A DNA stretch of 12,933 nucleotides from JBFFXF01 sp041569895 (lineage in GTDB: Bacteria; Planctomycetota; UBA8108; JACQVS01): the NCBI GenBank assembly GCA_041569895.1, contig JBFFXF010000219.1:1-12933 (forward strand), read 5' to 3'. The first letter of the stretch is position 1. Each line of letters begins with the position of its first letter. The notes under the pieces are model-generated. The model was given only the letters and a program-made list of their open reading frames with translations. It searched no databases and was not told where the DNA came from. Below are positions 1 to 6,051 of this stretch, piece after piece. Made by a program: the position numbers and the translations under genes.

Positions 1-141
1 ATCATGGGGACCTCCTGCAGATGGGAGTGATACGAATCGGCTCGACCCGGTCGCCCGGGCGGGATGGCAGCCCACCCCTATCTCATAAGTCCCATCGACG
101 GCGAAAGAGCGCGCCCTTTTTCAGGGACAAGAGGCCCCAAA

Positions 142-170
142 TTGACAGTCGCCCACCTTTGTAATACAAT
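142..170 (+). promoter_or_regulatory. sigma70-type promoter of the RHH/PIN toxin-antitoxin operon
   Basis: A consensus -35 box TTGACA (142-147) is followed after exactly 17 bases by TACAAT (165-170), one mismatch from the ideal -10 box. Transcription would start near 177, about 20 bases before the antitoxin ATG at 198. An AGGAG ribosome binding site lies at 187-191 with a 6-base spacer. The stretch is clearly more AT-rich than the rest of the window. The boxes are read directly; activity is inferred. Confidence 0.75.
159..169. promoter_or_regulatory. candidate antitoxin operator palindrome over the -10 box
   Basis: TTGTA-A-TACAA is a perfect 11-bp palindrome that contains most of the -10 hexamer. 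Ribbon-helix-helix antitoxins usually repress their own operon by binding palindromes over the promoter, so this is a natural operator for the downstream RHH protein. The palindrome is seen in the sequence; the binding is inferred. Confidence 0.45.
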
Positions 171-197
171 TGATGAAAAGTAACACAGGAGCTCAAA

Positions 198-428
198 ATG
201 GCCCGCATTATTCACGCTCGGCTCGACGCCCAGACCGAGAAAATCCTGGTCGAGCTCGAACGACGCCTGGGCTGGAACGATTCGCAAATCGTCCGTGAGG
301 GCATCAAGGCGCTGAATTCACTGCTTCCCCCCAGGGGCCGTCGGAAGATCGTCGGTCTGGGCCGATTTCGATCGGGGAAGCCGGACCTCGGCTCGAATGA
401 CAAACACCTCGAAGGATTCGGGCGGTGA
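198..428 (+). CDS. ribbon-helix-helix (VapB-like) antitoxin
   Basis: This 76-residue protein is the likely DNA-binding antitoxin of the PIN toxin that follows. Residues 1-42 have the RHH pattern: a short beta strand (ARIIHARLD), a helix (QTEKILVELERRLG), a turn (WNDS) and a second helix (IVREGIKALNSLL). The basic linker PPRGRRK leads to a Gly/charged tail (GLGRFRSGKPDLGSNDKH) of the sort that wraps a PIN toxin. The ATG has a good AGGAG site and sits behind a near-consensus promoter. Its TGA overlaps the toxin GTG as GTGA (425-428), implying translational coupling. Family knowledge says such proteins neutralise the toxin and autorepress the operon. Base composition differs from the GC-rich neighbours, suggesting acquisition by transfer. 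Confidence 0.82.
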   Translation: MARIIHARLDAQTEKILVELERRLGWNDSQIVREGIKALNSLLPPRGRRKIVGLGRFRSGKPDLGSNDKHLEGFGR

Positions 429-841
429 ATCCGGTACTGCTCGACACAGGGTGCATTGTCGCGCTCCTGGACCGGTCGGAAGAACACCACCACGCGTGCG
501 TTGAGGCAGTCTCCTCCCTCGAGGATCCGCTCGTAACCTGCGAAGCCGTTGTTGCGGAGAGCTGTTACATACTGCGTCATCTTCCCGGCGCAACGGAGGC
601 TGTCGTCGAGAATGTGGAACGCGACGTGTTTCTCGTTCCATTTCGCCTCAGGGGCAGCGCCTCGCGGGTTGTCAAGCTGATGAAGAAGTATCGGGACATA
701 CCGATGGACTTCGCGGACGCATGCCTGGTGTGTCTCGCCGAAACACTTCAGACCGGAAGAATCCTGACGCTGGACGGAGATTTCCGCGTGTACCGCTGGG
801 GTCGAAATCGCCCGTTCGACATCCTTGTCGACGACGTGTGA
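425..841 (+). CDS. PIN-domain ribonuclease toxin (VapC-like)
   Basis: This 138-residue protein is the toxin of the pair with the preceding RHH antitoxin. PIN domains are Mg2+-dependent RNases with three or four clustered acidic residues. The candidates here are D7 (LLDTG), E45 (VVAES), D95/D98 (MDFADAC) and D117/D119 (LTLDGDF), spaced as in VapC-type toxins. The start is GTG at 425, overlapping the antitoxin stop by four bases; no better start is needed, since MNPVLLDTGC is the typical N-terminus. The length is normal for the family, and the C-terminus (RPFDILVDDV) is intact. VapC toxins usually cut tRNA or rRNA, but the target cannot be read from sequence. The convergent antitoxin gene ends only 61 bases away. 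Confidence 0.85.
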   Translation: MNPVLLDTGCIVALLDRSEEHHHACVEAVSSLEDPLVTCEAVVAESCYILRHLPGATEAVVENVERDVFLVPFRLRGSASRVVKLMKKYRDIPMDFADACLVCLAETLQTGRILTLDGDFRVYRWGRNRPFDILVDDV

Positions 842-906
842 GCGCGCGAGGGGGAATCGAAAGTGCCTCGACCGGTCAGGGGCCCGAAGTGTACCTCGTA
901 GGTCAC
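842..906 (-). pseudogene. decayed RelE/ParE-type toxin, N-terminal remnant only
   Basis: Read on the minus strand, a GTG codon (906-904) overlaps the TGA of the antitoxin at 903-1133 as GTGA, the usual arrangement of an antitoxin/RelE-ParE pair. The reading starts VTYEVHFGP, which matches how such toxins begin (a first beta strand of the type M-T-Y-E-V-x-F-x-P). It then loses resemblance (LTGRGTFDSPSRAH) and runs into the antisense of the PIN gene, with a stop at 748-750. About 80 residues of a normal toxin are missing. I set the left edge at the end of the PIN gene; the true junction lies somewhere between roughly 842 and 880. The remnant reading is inference from about nine codons plus the overlap. 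Confidence 0.45.
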
Positions 907-1133
907 CTCGAACTCGCCCGCTGACGAACGTACTCCTGGACCTTTTCCCAGGACTCGACCGCGTCAGGGTTACTTTCGAGGTCGTCCACGCGCCGATCCA
1001 ACTCTTGACGCTGCCCGTCCGTCAAGCGAACGGCCTCCGGGACATCGTGGAGGCTGTCCCAGATCTTCTCGAGCAAGTCGAGGCGGTCGGCAACCGAAAG
1101 CTTCTTGAGATCCTCCAACGTCAATCCGGTCAT
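903..1133 (-). CDS. addiction-module antitoxin (TIGR02574-type), toxin lost
   Basis: This 76-residue acidic protein resembles the 'putative addiction module component' family, the antitoxin partner of RelE/ParE-like toxins. Recognisable features are a first helix (LTLEDLKKLSVADRLDLLEKIWDSL), the linker VPEAVRLTDGQRQELDRRVDDLE, and a C-terminal SNPDAVESWEKVQEYVR, where the conserved Pro and Trp sit in the usual NP(D/E)..SW motif. The length is typical. There is no clear Shine-Dalgarno sequence before the ATG. The gene is complete, but its downstream toxin is reduced to a few codons, so this is an orphan. It could persist as a regulator, as an anti-addiction decoy, or simply as a decaying relic. 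Confidence 0.8.
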   Translation of the reverse strand: MTGLTLEDLKKLSVADRLDLLEKIWDSLHDVPEAVRLTDGQRQELDRRVDDLESNPDAVESWEKVQEYVRQRASSR

Positions 1134-1151
1134 GGAACCATTCTCTCGCGG

Positions 1152-1166
1152 GAACCTCGCAGGTTC
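1152..1166. promoter_or_regulatory. inverted repeat upstream of the orphan antitoxin
   Basis: GAACCT-CGC-AGGTTC is a perfect 6+3+6 inverted repeat, 19 bases before the antitoxin ATG (1133, minus strand). It overlaps a weak minus-strand -35-like TTGAAC (1163-1168). It is a plausible autoregulatory operator; the symmetry is seen, the role is inferred. Confidence 0.35.
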
Positions 1167-1234
1167 AACTCTCAGACCGTCGAGACACTTTTCGTGACCC
1201 CCGGTCTCCGCGGGAGCACTCTTTCAGCACTCAA

Positions 1235-1271
1235 GAAAAAAGGGCTCACGGCGCGTCGCCGCGAGCCCTTT
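1235..1271 (-). terminator. Rho-independent terminator of tRNA-Pro
   Basis: On the minus strand AAAGGGCTC (1271-1263) pairs perfectly with GAGCCCTTT (1247-1239). The stem continues through GCGGCG/CGCCGT with one G-T wobble and an ACG loop, and a T-rich tail (TTTTTTCTT) follows. It begins seven bases after the encoded CCA of the tRNA. This is a textbook intrinsic terminator and also isolates the TA genes to the left from tRNA transcription. Confidence 0.9.
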
Positions 1272-1277
1272 GAATAC

Positions 1278-1355
<78 letters not shown>

Positions 1356-1381
1356 ACGAGTGTCTCTGTGCGCGACTGGTG

Positions 1382-1410
1382 ATTGTGAGCCCCGCGCGCT
1401 GAATGCGCAA
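1382..1410 (-). promoter_or_regulatory. possible promoter of tRNA-Pro
   Basis: On the minus strand TTGCGC (1410-1405) and CACAAT (1387-1382) are separated by 17 bases, and the -10-like box lies about 27 bases upstream of the mature tRNA 5' end. Only three and four of six positions match consensus, so this is tentative. Confidence 0.3.
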
Positions 1411-1471
1411 GGCGAAAACCGATCGGGCCGTCGCGATGTCGACGCGGCTCGACTCGACTCGACGCAGGGCC

Positions 1472-2812
1472 TCAGCGGCGCGAGCCGGCGCTCCGGCGCG
1501 CCGCACGTCGGGCGCCACGTTTCGCCGGCGAGCGGGCTGCCGCTGATTTCTTCTTCTTCTTCTTCTTCTTGGCGCGCGGCTTCTTCGTGCCGGCCTTCTT
1601 GCGGGCGGCCTTCCTGGTTTTCTTCCTGGCGCCCTTTTTCTTCGCCGCCTTCTTCCTGGCCGGCTTCTTGCCGCCCTTCTTCTTCGCGCTCTTCTTCTTG
1701 GCGCTCTTCTTCTTGGCGGCTCCCTTTCGCGCCGTCTTCTTCTTCGGCTTCGGCTTTGGCTTCGCTGGCGCCAGGCGCTCGGGACGCAGCGATCGCACGA
1801 CCTCGCCGATCCGCCACATCTCGCTCTCGCGCACCTCCCGCAGCTCCTCGCCGAGCTCCTCGCGATACGTCGGCCGCGAGTTCGCCTCGAGCGTGCGCCG
1901 CGTCTCCTCGCCGGATCGCACGCTCTCGTAGAGACGCTCGAAGACCGGCTTCGTCGCGACGCGGAACCTCTCGAACCAGTCGAGCGCGCCGCGCTGCGCC
2001 GTGGTGCTGCAGTTGGCGTACATCCAGTCCATGCCGTTCTCGCCGATCAACGGGTAGAGGCTCTGCGTCGCCTCCTCGACGGTCTCGTTGAACGCCTCGG
2101 ACGGCGAGTGGCCGCGCTCGCGGAGGACCTCGTACTGCGCGAGCCACAGACCGTAGATGGCGCCCATCAGCACGCCACGCTCACCGGTCAGATCGCTGAA
2201 GACCTCCTTCTCGAAGGTGGTCTCGAAGAGGAACCCCGAGCCGATCGCGAGGCCGAGCGCGATGCAGCGCTCGCGCGCGCGGCCGGTGGCGTCCTGGTGG
2301 ATGGCGAAGCTCGAGTTGATGCCGCGCCCCTCGAGGAAGTGACGGCGCACGGTCGTCCCCGAGCCCTTCGGCGCCACGAGGATGACGTCGACGTCGTGGG
2401 GCGGCACGACGCCCGTCTGTTCGCGATAGACGATGCTGAATCCGTGCGAGAAGTAGAGCGCGTCGCCGGCGCTGAGGTTCTCCCGGACGACGGGCCACAT
2501 GGTCTTCTGGCCGGCGTCGGAGAGCAGGTACTGCACGACCGTGCCGCGCGTGACGGCCTCGGGGATCTCGAAGAGCGTCTTGCCGGGGACCCAGCCGTCC
2601 TCGCGCGCGAGGTCCCAGCTCGGACCCTGCCGCACGCCGATGATGACCTTGACGCCGTTGTCCTTCATGTTCAACGACTGGCCACGACCCTGGACGCCGT
2701 AGCCGATCACGGCCACCGTCTCCCTCGACAGGATCTCCTTCAGTCTCGCGGGCGGGTAGTCGGAGCGCTCGACGATGCTCTCCGTGATGCCCCCGATGGT
2801 CACTGTTCGCAT
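1472..2812 (-). CDS. ilvC: ketol-acid reductoisomerase (Ilv5-type) with histone-H1-like C-terminal tail
   Basis: IlvC converts 2-acetolactate or 2-aceto-2-hydroxybutyrate to dihydroxy acids with NADPH and Mg2+ in valine/isoleucine synthesis. Residues 33-61 form the nucleotide fold, with the GYGVQGRGQSLNM loop at 37-49. H123 lies in FSHGFS. The metal ligands are expected at D207 and E211 (SDLTGERG) and E243 and E247 (FNETVEEA), and the substrate serine at S269 (CSTTAQRG). The wording GYGVQGRGQ, VAPKGSG, EGRGINSS, GHSPSEAFNETVEEATQSLYPLIG and SLRPE is that of yeast Ilv5 rather than of short bacterial IlvC. The family ends at about residue 346 (SLRPER). Here a further tail of roughly 98 residues follows without a break: from residue 351 on, 53 of 96 residues are Lys or Arg (my count), none is acidic, with AAKKKS/SAKKKG/ARKKAA blocks and eight consecutive lysines. 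This resembles histone H1 tails. An AAGGA site lies 7 bases before the ATG. The enzyme call is firm; the role of the tail is unknown. Confidence 0.95.
   Translation of the reverse strand: MRTVTIGGITESIVERSDYPPARLKEILSRETVAVIGYGVQGRGQSLNMKDNGVKVIIGVRQGPSWDLAREDGWVPGKTLFEIPEAVTRGTVVQYLLSDAGQKTMWPVVRENLSAGDALYFSHGFSIVYREQTGVVPPHDVDVILVAPKGSGTTVRRHFLEGRGINSSFAIHQDATGRARERCIALGLAIGSGFLFETTFEKEVFSDLTGERGVLMGAIYGLWLAQYEVLRERGHSPSEAFNETVEEATQSLYPLIGENGMDWMYANCSTTAQRGALDWFERFRVATKPVFERLYESVRSGEETRRTLEANSRPTYREELGEELREVRESEMWRIGEVVRSLRPERLAPAKPKPKPKKKTARKGAAKKKSAKKKSAKKKGGKKPARKKAAKKKGARKKTRKAARKKAGTKKPRAKKKKKKKKSAAARSPAKRGARRAARRSAGSRR
1548..1570. repeat. TTC/GAA trinucleotide run in the ilvC tail
   Basis: Seven tandem TTC units plus a partial one lie inside ilvC and encode, on the minus strand, eight lysines (AAG x7 and AAA). 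A change in unit number would alter lysine count but keep the reading frame. Confidence 0.85.
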
Positions 2813-2869
2813 GGGTCAGTCCTTTCCGGATCGATTGGTCCCGTTCGAGAGAACGCGGAGCAGCGGCCA

Positions 2870-2898
2870 TATATACCGAATCGAGCCAGGGCGTGCAA
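2870..2898 (-). promoter_or_regulatory. candidate ilvC promoter
   Basis: On the minus strand TTGCAC (2898-2893) and TATATA (2875-2870) are 17 bases apart. Transcription would begin near 2863 and leave a leader of about 50 bases before the ilvC ATG at 2812. No attenuator or leader peptide is evident in that short leader. The -10 box is the most AT-rich spot in the intergenic region, which supports the call. Confidence 0.4.
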
Positions 2899-2961
2899 CG
2901 AAAGGGAGCGCCTGTGCCGGCAGGCCTGTACAATCGAGCCGCCAGAACACGTGGTTGCCGC

Positions 2962-5325
2962 ATGAAGATGTCTCGTCCCCGTCCCCGTACCCGTTCCCGT
3001 TCCCGTGCCCGTTCCCGTGCCCGAAACGGCGACGGGACATCTCCCCGCCGGCGATTCCTCACCGTCGCCGTCGCCATCGGCTCCCCCCTGGCCCTCGCCG
3101 CCCTCGTCGCCGCCGCGGTGGCGATTCCCTCCGGCTCCATCTGGAACACGGGCGACCGCGACCGGCCGGGACAGCTGTCGATCTTCAACGGCGAGCAGAA
3201 CGCCGGCGCCTTCGGCATGCCGCTCGCGGCCGGCGACTTCGACGGCGACGGACGCCCGGACCTCGCCGTGGCGTCGATCGCCGCCACCTCGGGCCCGGCG
3301 AACGACCATCGCATCAACGGCGGCGAGGTGCACGTCTACCGCGGTGAAGGCACCATCTCGGGAACCATCGACCGCGCGACCTTCGGCGAGGAGGGGCCGT
3401 TCCCGGGGCTGACGATTCACGGCGCGCGGCTCGACGATTTGCTCGGCATCGAGGTGTTCGCCTGCGACGTCAACGGCGACGGCATCGACGATCTCATCGT
3501 CGGCGCACAGCACTACGATGGTCCGGTGGACGATCGGCCGACCGCCGGCGGGGTGTTCGTGTTCCTCGGCCGCCCCGGTCTCCTCGAGGACGGCTCGGTG
3601 ATCGATCTTCTCGCTGTTCACGGGCTCCAGCCGCCGGTGCCCGGCTTGACCACCGTCATCGGCGAGCGCGCCGGCGATCGGCTCGGCATCTGGGTCGAGG
3701 GAGGCGACCTGGACGGCGACGGCCTCTGCGATCTCCTCCTCGGTGCCGATCAGTCGCCGGGCGCGTCCGGCGCGGGAAGCGAGGTCGGCATGGTCGCCGT
3801 CATCGCCGGTCGCGAGAGCTTCCCGCAGTTGATCGATCTGGCGACCGCCCCGGACACGCTCGAGGGGCTGACCGTCATTTACGGCGAGGACGATGGCGAC
3901 CACTTCGGGTCGACCATCCACGCCCGCGATCTCGACCGCGATGGCCGCGACGAGCTCGTCGTCGCCGCCGCCATGAACCGCCGCTCCGCCGAGCAGCCGG
4001 ACCGCAGCGGCGGCGGTTTCCCCGCGGTGGGCATCGGCGGTGGCGATGGACCGGACGAGACGCGCTTCGATTGCGGCCAGACGTACGTCTTCTTCAGCGA
4101 CCGCGACGGCGCGCCACTGCCGGCACGGCTGGATCTCGGCGCGGGGCTGCCGGCCGAGATCGCCGCGCGACTCGGAGTGATCCACGGGCCTCAGGTCACG
4201 TGGACGGTGGGCGAGGAGCTCGGCAGCGCCGACATCGACGGCGACGGTTTCCCCGAGCTCGTCCTCGGCGCCCTCTCGGCGGTGAGCCCCGACTTGAAGG
4301 GACTCGCCGGGGCGGCGTTTGTCGTCTACGGCGCCCACCGGCTGCGCGGGCAGACCCTCGACCTCGACACCGAGACCGCGACGCCGCCTCCGGGAATCTC
4401 CTTCTCGACGATGTTCGGGACGAAACGGCTGCACATCCTCGGCGACACGGTGACCGCGGGCGACTTCAACAACGACGGAATCGAGGATCTGGTCGTCGGC
4501 GTGCCGGTGGCGTCGAGCTCGCGCATCCAGAACGACGATCCGGGAACGGCCATCGTCGTCTTCGGACGCCGCTCGCAACTCAAGGAGGTCTTCTTCCCGA
4601 CCGAGCCCGGATCGGACCCGTACCTCGTCTACGTCAACGGCGCCGACCAGAAGGACAAGCTGAGCTACTCGATGGAGGCCATCGACTTCGACGGCGACGG
4701 TCACGACGACCTCTTCACCAACGCGATGCACGGCGATGGCTCACAGAACACGATCATCCAGGCGGGCGAGGCTTACCTGGTGAGCGGGTACCACCTGAGC
4801 GGCCGCCGGCTCGAGGTCACGTCGGTGTCGCCCTCGCGCCTCGCGGTGAGGCGCCCGGCGAGGATCACCGTGCGCGGCTGCGGATTCACGACCGGTGCCG
4901 ACACGCGGGTCCTGGTCGACGGCGTCGAGGCGAGCGACGTCGTCGTGCGCACGGGACTGGAGCTCACCGCGATGGCCCCGGCGGTGCCGGCGCCGCGCGT
5001 CGTGTCGGTGACGGTGACGACGCGGTACGACACGGTGACGCTCGAGAACGCCCTCGAGCTCGTCGAGGAGTCACGCTTCGTACGTGGAGACACGACCGGC
5101 GACGGAGCTCTCTCGATCGCCGACGCCATCGAGACGCTCAATTTCATCTTCCGCCGCCAGCCCGCAACGTGCCTCGACGCCCACGACACCGATGATGACG
5201 GTCAGCTCACCATCGCCGACCCGGTCCGCACCCTCATCCACCTCTTCCGCGGCGCCCCACCGCCACCCGAGCCGTTCCCGGACGAGGGAATCGACCCGAC
5301 GGGGGATGGGTTGAGTTGCATTTGA
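2962..5325 (+). CDS. secreted seven-repeat FG-GAP beta-propeller protein with IPT/TIG and dockerin-like tail
   Basis: This 787-residue exported protein has an unknown ligand. The n-region is unusually Arg-rich (RPRPRTRSRSRARSRAR, encoded by a hexamer array). A Tat-like SPRRRFLTVA and a hydrophobic stretch (about residues 34-55) follow. Seven calcium-binding FG-GAP loops of DxDxDGxx(D/E) type start at about residues 92, 169, 249, 323, 424, 501 and 575. That even spacing predicts one complete seven-bladed integrin-alpha-like propeller. Residues about 613-700 look like an IPT/TIG immunoglobulin-like domain (VTSVSPSRLAV... ITVRGCGF). The tail has two dockerin-like calcium loops (D710 and D742) and ends DPTGDGLSC. 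I chose ATG 2962 because an upstream in-frame GTG (2893) overlaps the likely ilvC -35 box; ATG 2968 is also possible. No clear Shine-Dalgarno sequence. A cell-surface adhesion or envelope role is inference. Confidence 0.88.
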   Translation: MKMSRPRPRTRSRSRARSRARNGDGTSPRRRFLTVAVAIGSPLALAALVAAAVAIPSGSIWNTGDRDRPGQLSIFNGEQNAGAFGMPLAAGDFDGDGRPDLAVASIAATSGPANDHRINGGEVHVYRGEGTISGTIDRATFGEEGPFPGLTIHGARLDDLLGIEVFACDVNGDGIDDLIVGAQHYDGPVDDRPTAGGVFVFLGRPGLLEDGSVIDLLAVHGLQPPVPGLTTVIGERAGDRLGIWVEGGDLDGDGLCDLLLGADQSPGASGAGSEVGMVAVIAGRESFPQLIDLATAPDTLEGLTVIYGEDDGDHFGSTIHARDLDRDGRDELVVAAAMNRRSAEQPDRSGGGFPAVGIGGGDGPDETRFDCGQTYVFFSDRDGAPLPARLDLGAGLPAEIAARLGVIHGPQVTWTVGEELGSADIDGDGFPELVLGALSAVSPDLKGLAGAAFVVYGAHRLRGQTLDLDTETATPPPGISFSTMFGTKRLHILGDTVTAGDFNNDGIEDLVVGVPVASSSRIQNDDPGTAIVVFGRRSQLKEVFFPTEPGSDPYLVYVNGADQKDKLSYSMEAIDFDGDGHDDLFTNAMHGDGSQNTIIQAGEAYLVSGYHLSGRRLEVTSVSPSRLAVRRPARITVRGCGFTTGADTRVLVDGVEASDVVVRTGLELTAMAPAVPAPRVVSVTVTTRYDTVTLENALELVEESRFVRGDTTGDGALSIADAIETLNFIFRRQPATCLDAHDTDDDGQLTIADPVRTLIHLFRGAPPPPEPFPDEGIDPTGDGLSCI
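2974..3021 (+). repeat. CGTNCC hexamer array (array A)
   Basis: Eight contiguous units of CGTNCC (variable base C, C, A, T, T, G, T, G) lie in the first codons of the secreted propeller gene, where they encode alternating Arg and Pro/Thr/Ser/Ala. Because the unit is two codons long, expansion or loss keeps the frame. Related arrays recur at 6127-6164, 10345-10493 and 10925-11008. Confidence 0.9.
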
Positions 5326-5386
5326 GTTTTCGTTCCCAGGGCCGGGCCCGGGCCCGAAAGGCACCTCTACACCCGCTCCCCCGGGC

Positions 5387-5650
5387 TCATCCCCGCCGCC
5401 GACCGCGCTTGCTCACCATCGCCTCGGCGGTCGCACGCCCGAGTCGTTTCAACGCCCGTTTCCAGACCGGCGACTCCTTTTCCGGACTCAGCAGCATGAT
5501 CTGCTCGTAGCACTCGACTGCCGCTTCCCAGTCCCCGAGCTGCTCGTGCTCTCGCGCCGTCTCGAAACGACGTTCGACGTCATCCTCCGGAAGATCCCAC
5601 CGCGGCGCATCGCCCTCGAAACCAGTTCCGGTGGTGTTCATGGAGTGCAT
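5387..5650 (-). CDS. small TPR-like protein
   Basis: This 87-residue soluble protein (from ATG 5650; ATG 5641 is nearly as likely, and neither has a clear ribosome binding site). Residues about 23-57 form a tetratricopeptide-type helix pair: ERRFETAREHEQLGDWEAA, then VECYEQIMLLSPEK, with the usual small-residue and Tyr/Pro positions. The C-terminus is strongly basic (KRALKRLGRAT... SKRGRRRG). A single TPR normally serves protein contacts; no partner is evident. It converges on the propeller gene (61-base gap) and is divergent from hicB. The basic tail could bind nucleic acid, but nothing specific shows this. Confidence 0.6.
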   Translation of the reverse strand: MHSMNTTGTGFEGDAPRWDLPEDDVERRFETAREHEQLGDWEAAVECYEQIMLLSPEKESPVWKRALKRLGRATAEAMVSKRGRRRG

Positions 5651-5684
5651 CGTACCCGGGGCGAGGAAGGGACGGGAGGACGAT

Positions 5685-5714
5685 TTGGCAGTCCCGGGTT
5701 CCGTCGGATACACT
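5685..5714 (+). promoter_or_regulatory. candidate promoter of the HicB gene
   Basis: TTGGCA (5685-5690, five of six consensus bases) and TACACT (5709-5714, four of six) are separated by 18 bases. The inferred start near 5721 leaves a short leader carrying AAGGAG (5731-5736) ten bases before the ATG at 5747. Confidence 0.4.
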
Positions 5715-5746
5715 CACGATGCAGACCCAGAAGGAGTGTTTGGCTG

Positions 5747-5968
5747 ATGAAACGCCAGTTTTCGGCGAGCGTCTCGAAAGAGGGAGATTGGTACGTGGCC
5801 CAGTGTCTGGAGGTCGATGTGGCCAGCCAGGGCGAGACCGAAGCCGCGGCCCTGGACAACCTTCGGGAGGCGCTGGAACTGCACTTCGAAGCACCGCGAG
5901 CCAGCGTCACGCCTCAAATCAAGAAAGTCGAGGCGGACATCGGTGCCGCGGAGTTCGACGCGCTGTGA
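5747..5968 (+). CDS. HicB-family antitoxin, without intact HicA
   Basis: This 73-residue protein has the partial RNase-H-like fold of HicB antitoxins: strand MKRQFSASVSKEG, then DWYVAQCLEVDVASQGET (the family's signature of an aromatic/Val followed by Ala-x-C/P-E-x-x-V-x-S-x-G), then the helix EAAALDNLREALELHFE. The C-terminal 25 residues are short, and there is no separate DNA-binding domain. The ATG at 5747 is chosen for the AAGGAG upstream and because family members begin this way. HicB normally neutralises HicA, an mRNA-cleaving dsRBD-like toxin encoded next to it. Here the downstream gene survives only as VKKRFAI, so the antitoxin is an orphan. The stop TGA overlaps a GTG (GTGA, 5965-5968). 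Confidence 0.82.
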   Translation: MKRQFSASVSKEGDWYVAQCLEVDVASQGETEAAALDNLREALELHFEAPRASVTPQIKKVEADIGAAEFDAL

Positions 5969-6051
5969 AGAAGCGCTTCGCGATTGACTCTTGCTCGGGA
6001 TTGACGGGCCGCGTCCGTTCGTCTTCTGCGCAATCTGCGAAATCTGCGTAA
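5965..6051 (+). pseudogene. possible HicA toxin remnant
   Basis: A GTG at 5965 overlaps the HicB stop as GTGA and opens a reading beginning VKKRFAI. This resembles the (M/V)KKRFPV start of HicA toxins that pair with this HicB type. From there it diverges into a reading through a 9-bp tandem repeat and stops at 6049-6051, only 28 codons in all. The HicA double-stranded-RNA-binding core with its catalytic GSH motif is absent. The assignment rests on position, overlap and about seven codons, so it is tentative. Confidence 0.35.

Noticed and set aside
1472..1768. Possibility that the Lys-rich IlvC tail is a frameshift artefact
   Set aside because: The tail is in continuous frame, uses AAG-type lysine codons with H1-like AAKKK spacing over about 98 residues, and the alternative frames read as Ser/Phe/Glu low complexity.
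2929..2934. TACAAT as -10 box of the propeller gene
   Set aside because: No acceptable -35 box at 16-18 bases upstream and no extended -10 motif, so the propeller gene's promoter stays unassigned.
2800..4731. 643-residue minus-strand open frame opposite the propeller gene
   Set aside because: It is the antisense shadow of the calcium-loop repeats, low in complexity (Val/Asp/Arg-rich), with no family resemblance and no ribosome binding site. The plus-strand reading has seven regular FG-GAP motifs.
5071..5364. 97-residue minus-strand open frame at the end of the propeller gene
   Set aside because: It starts in the GC-palindromic stretch after the propeller gene (PFGPGPGPG) and is antisense to the dockerin-like tail.
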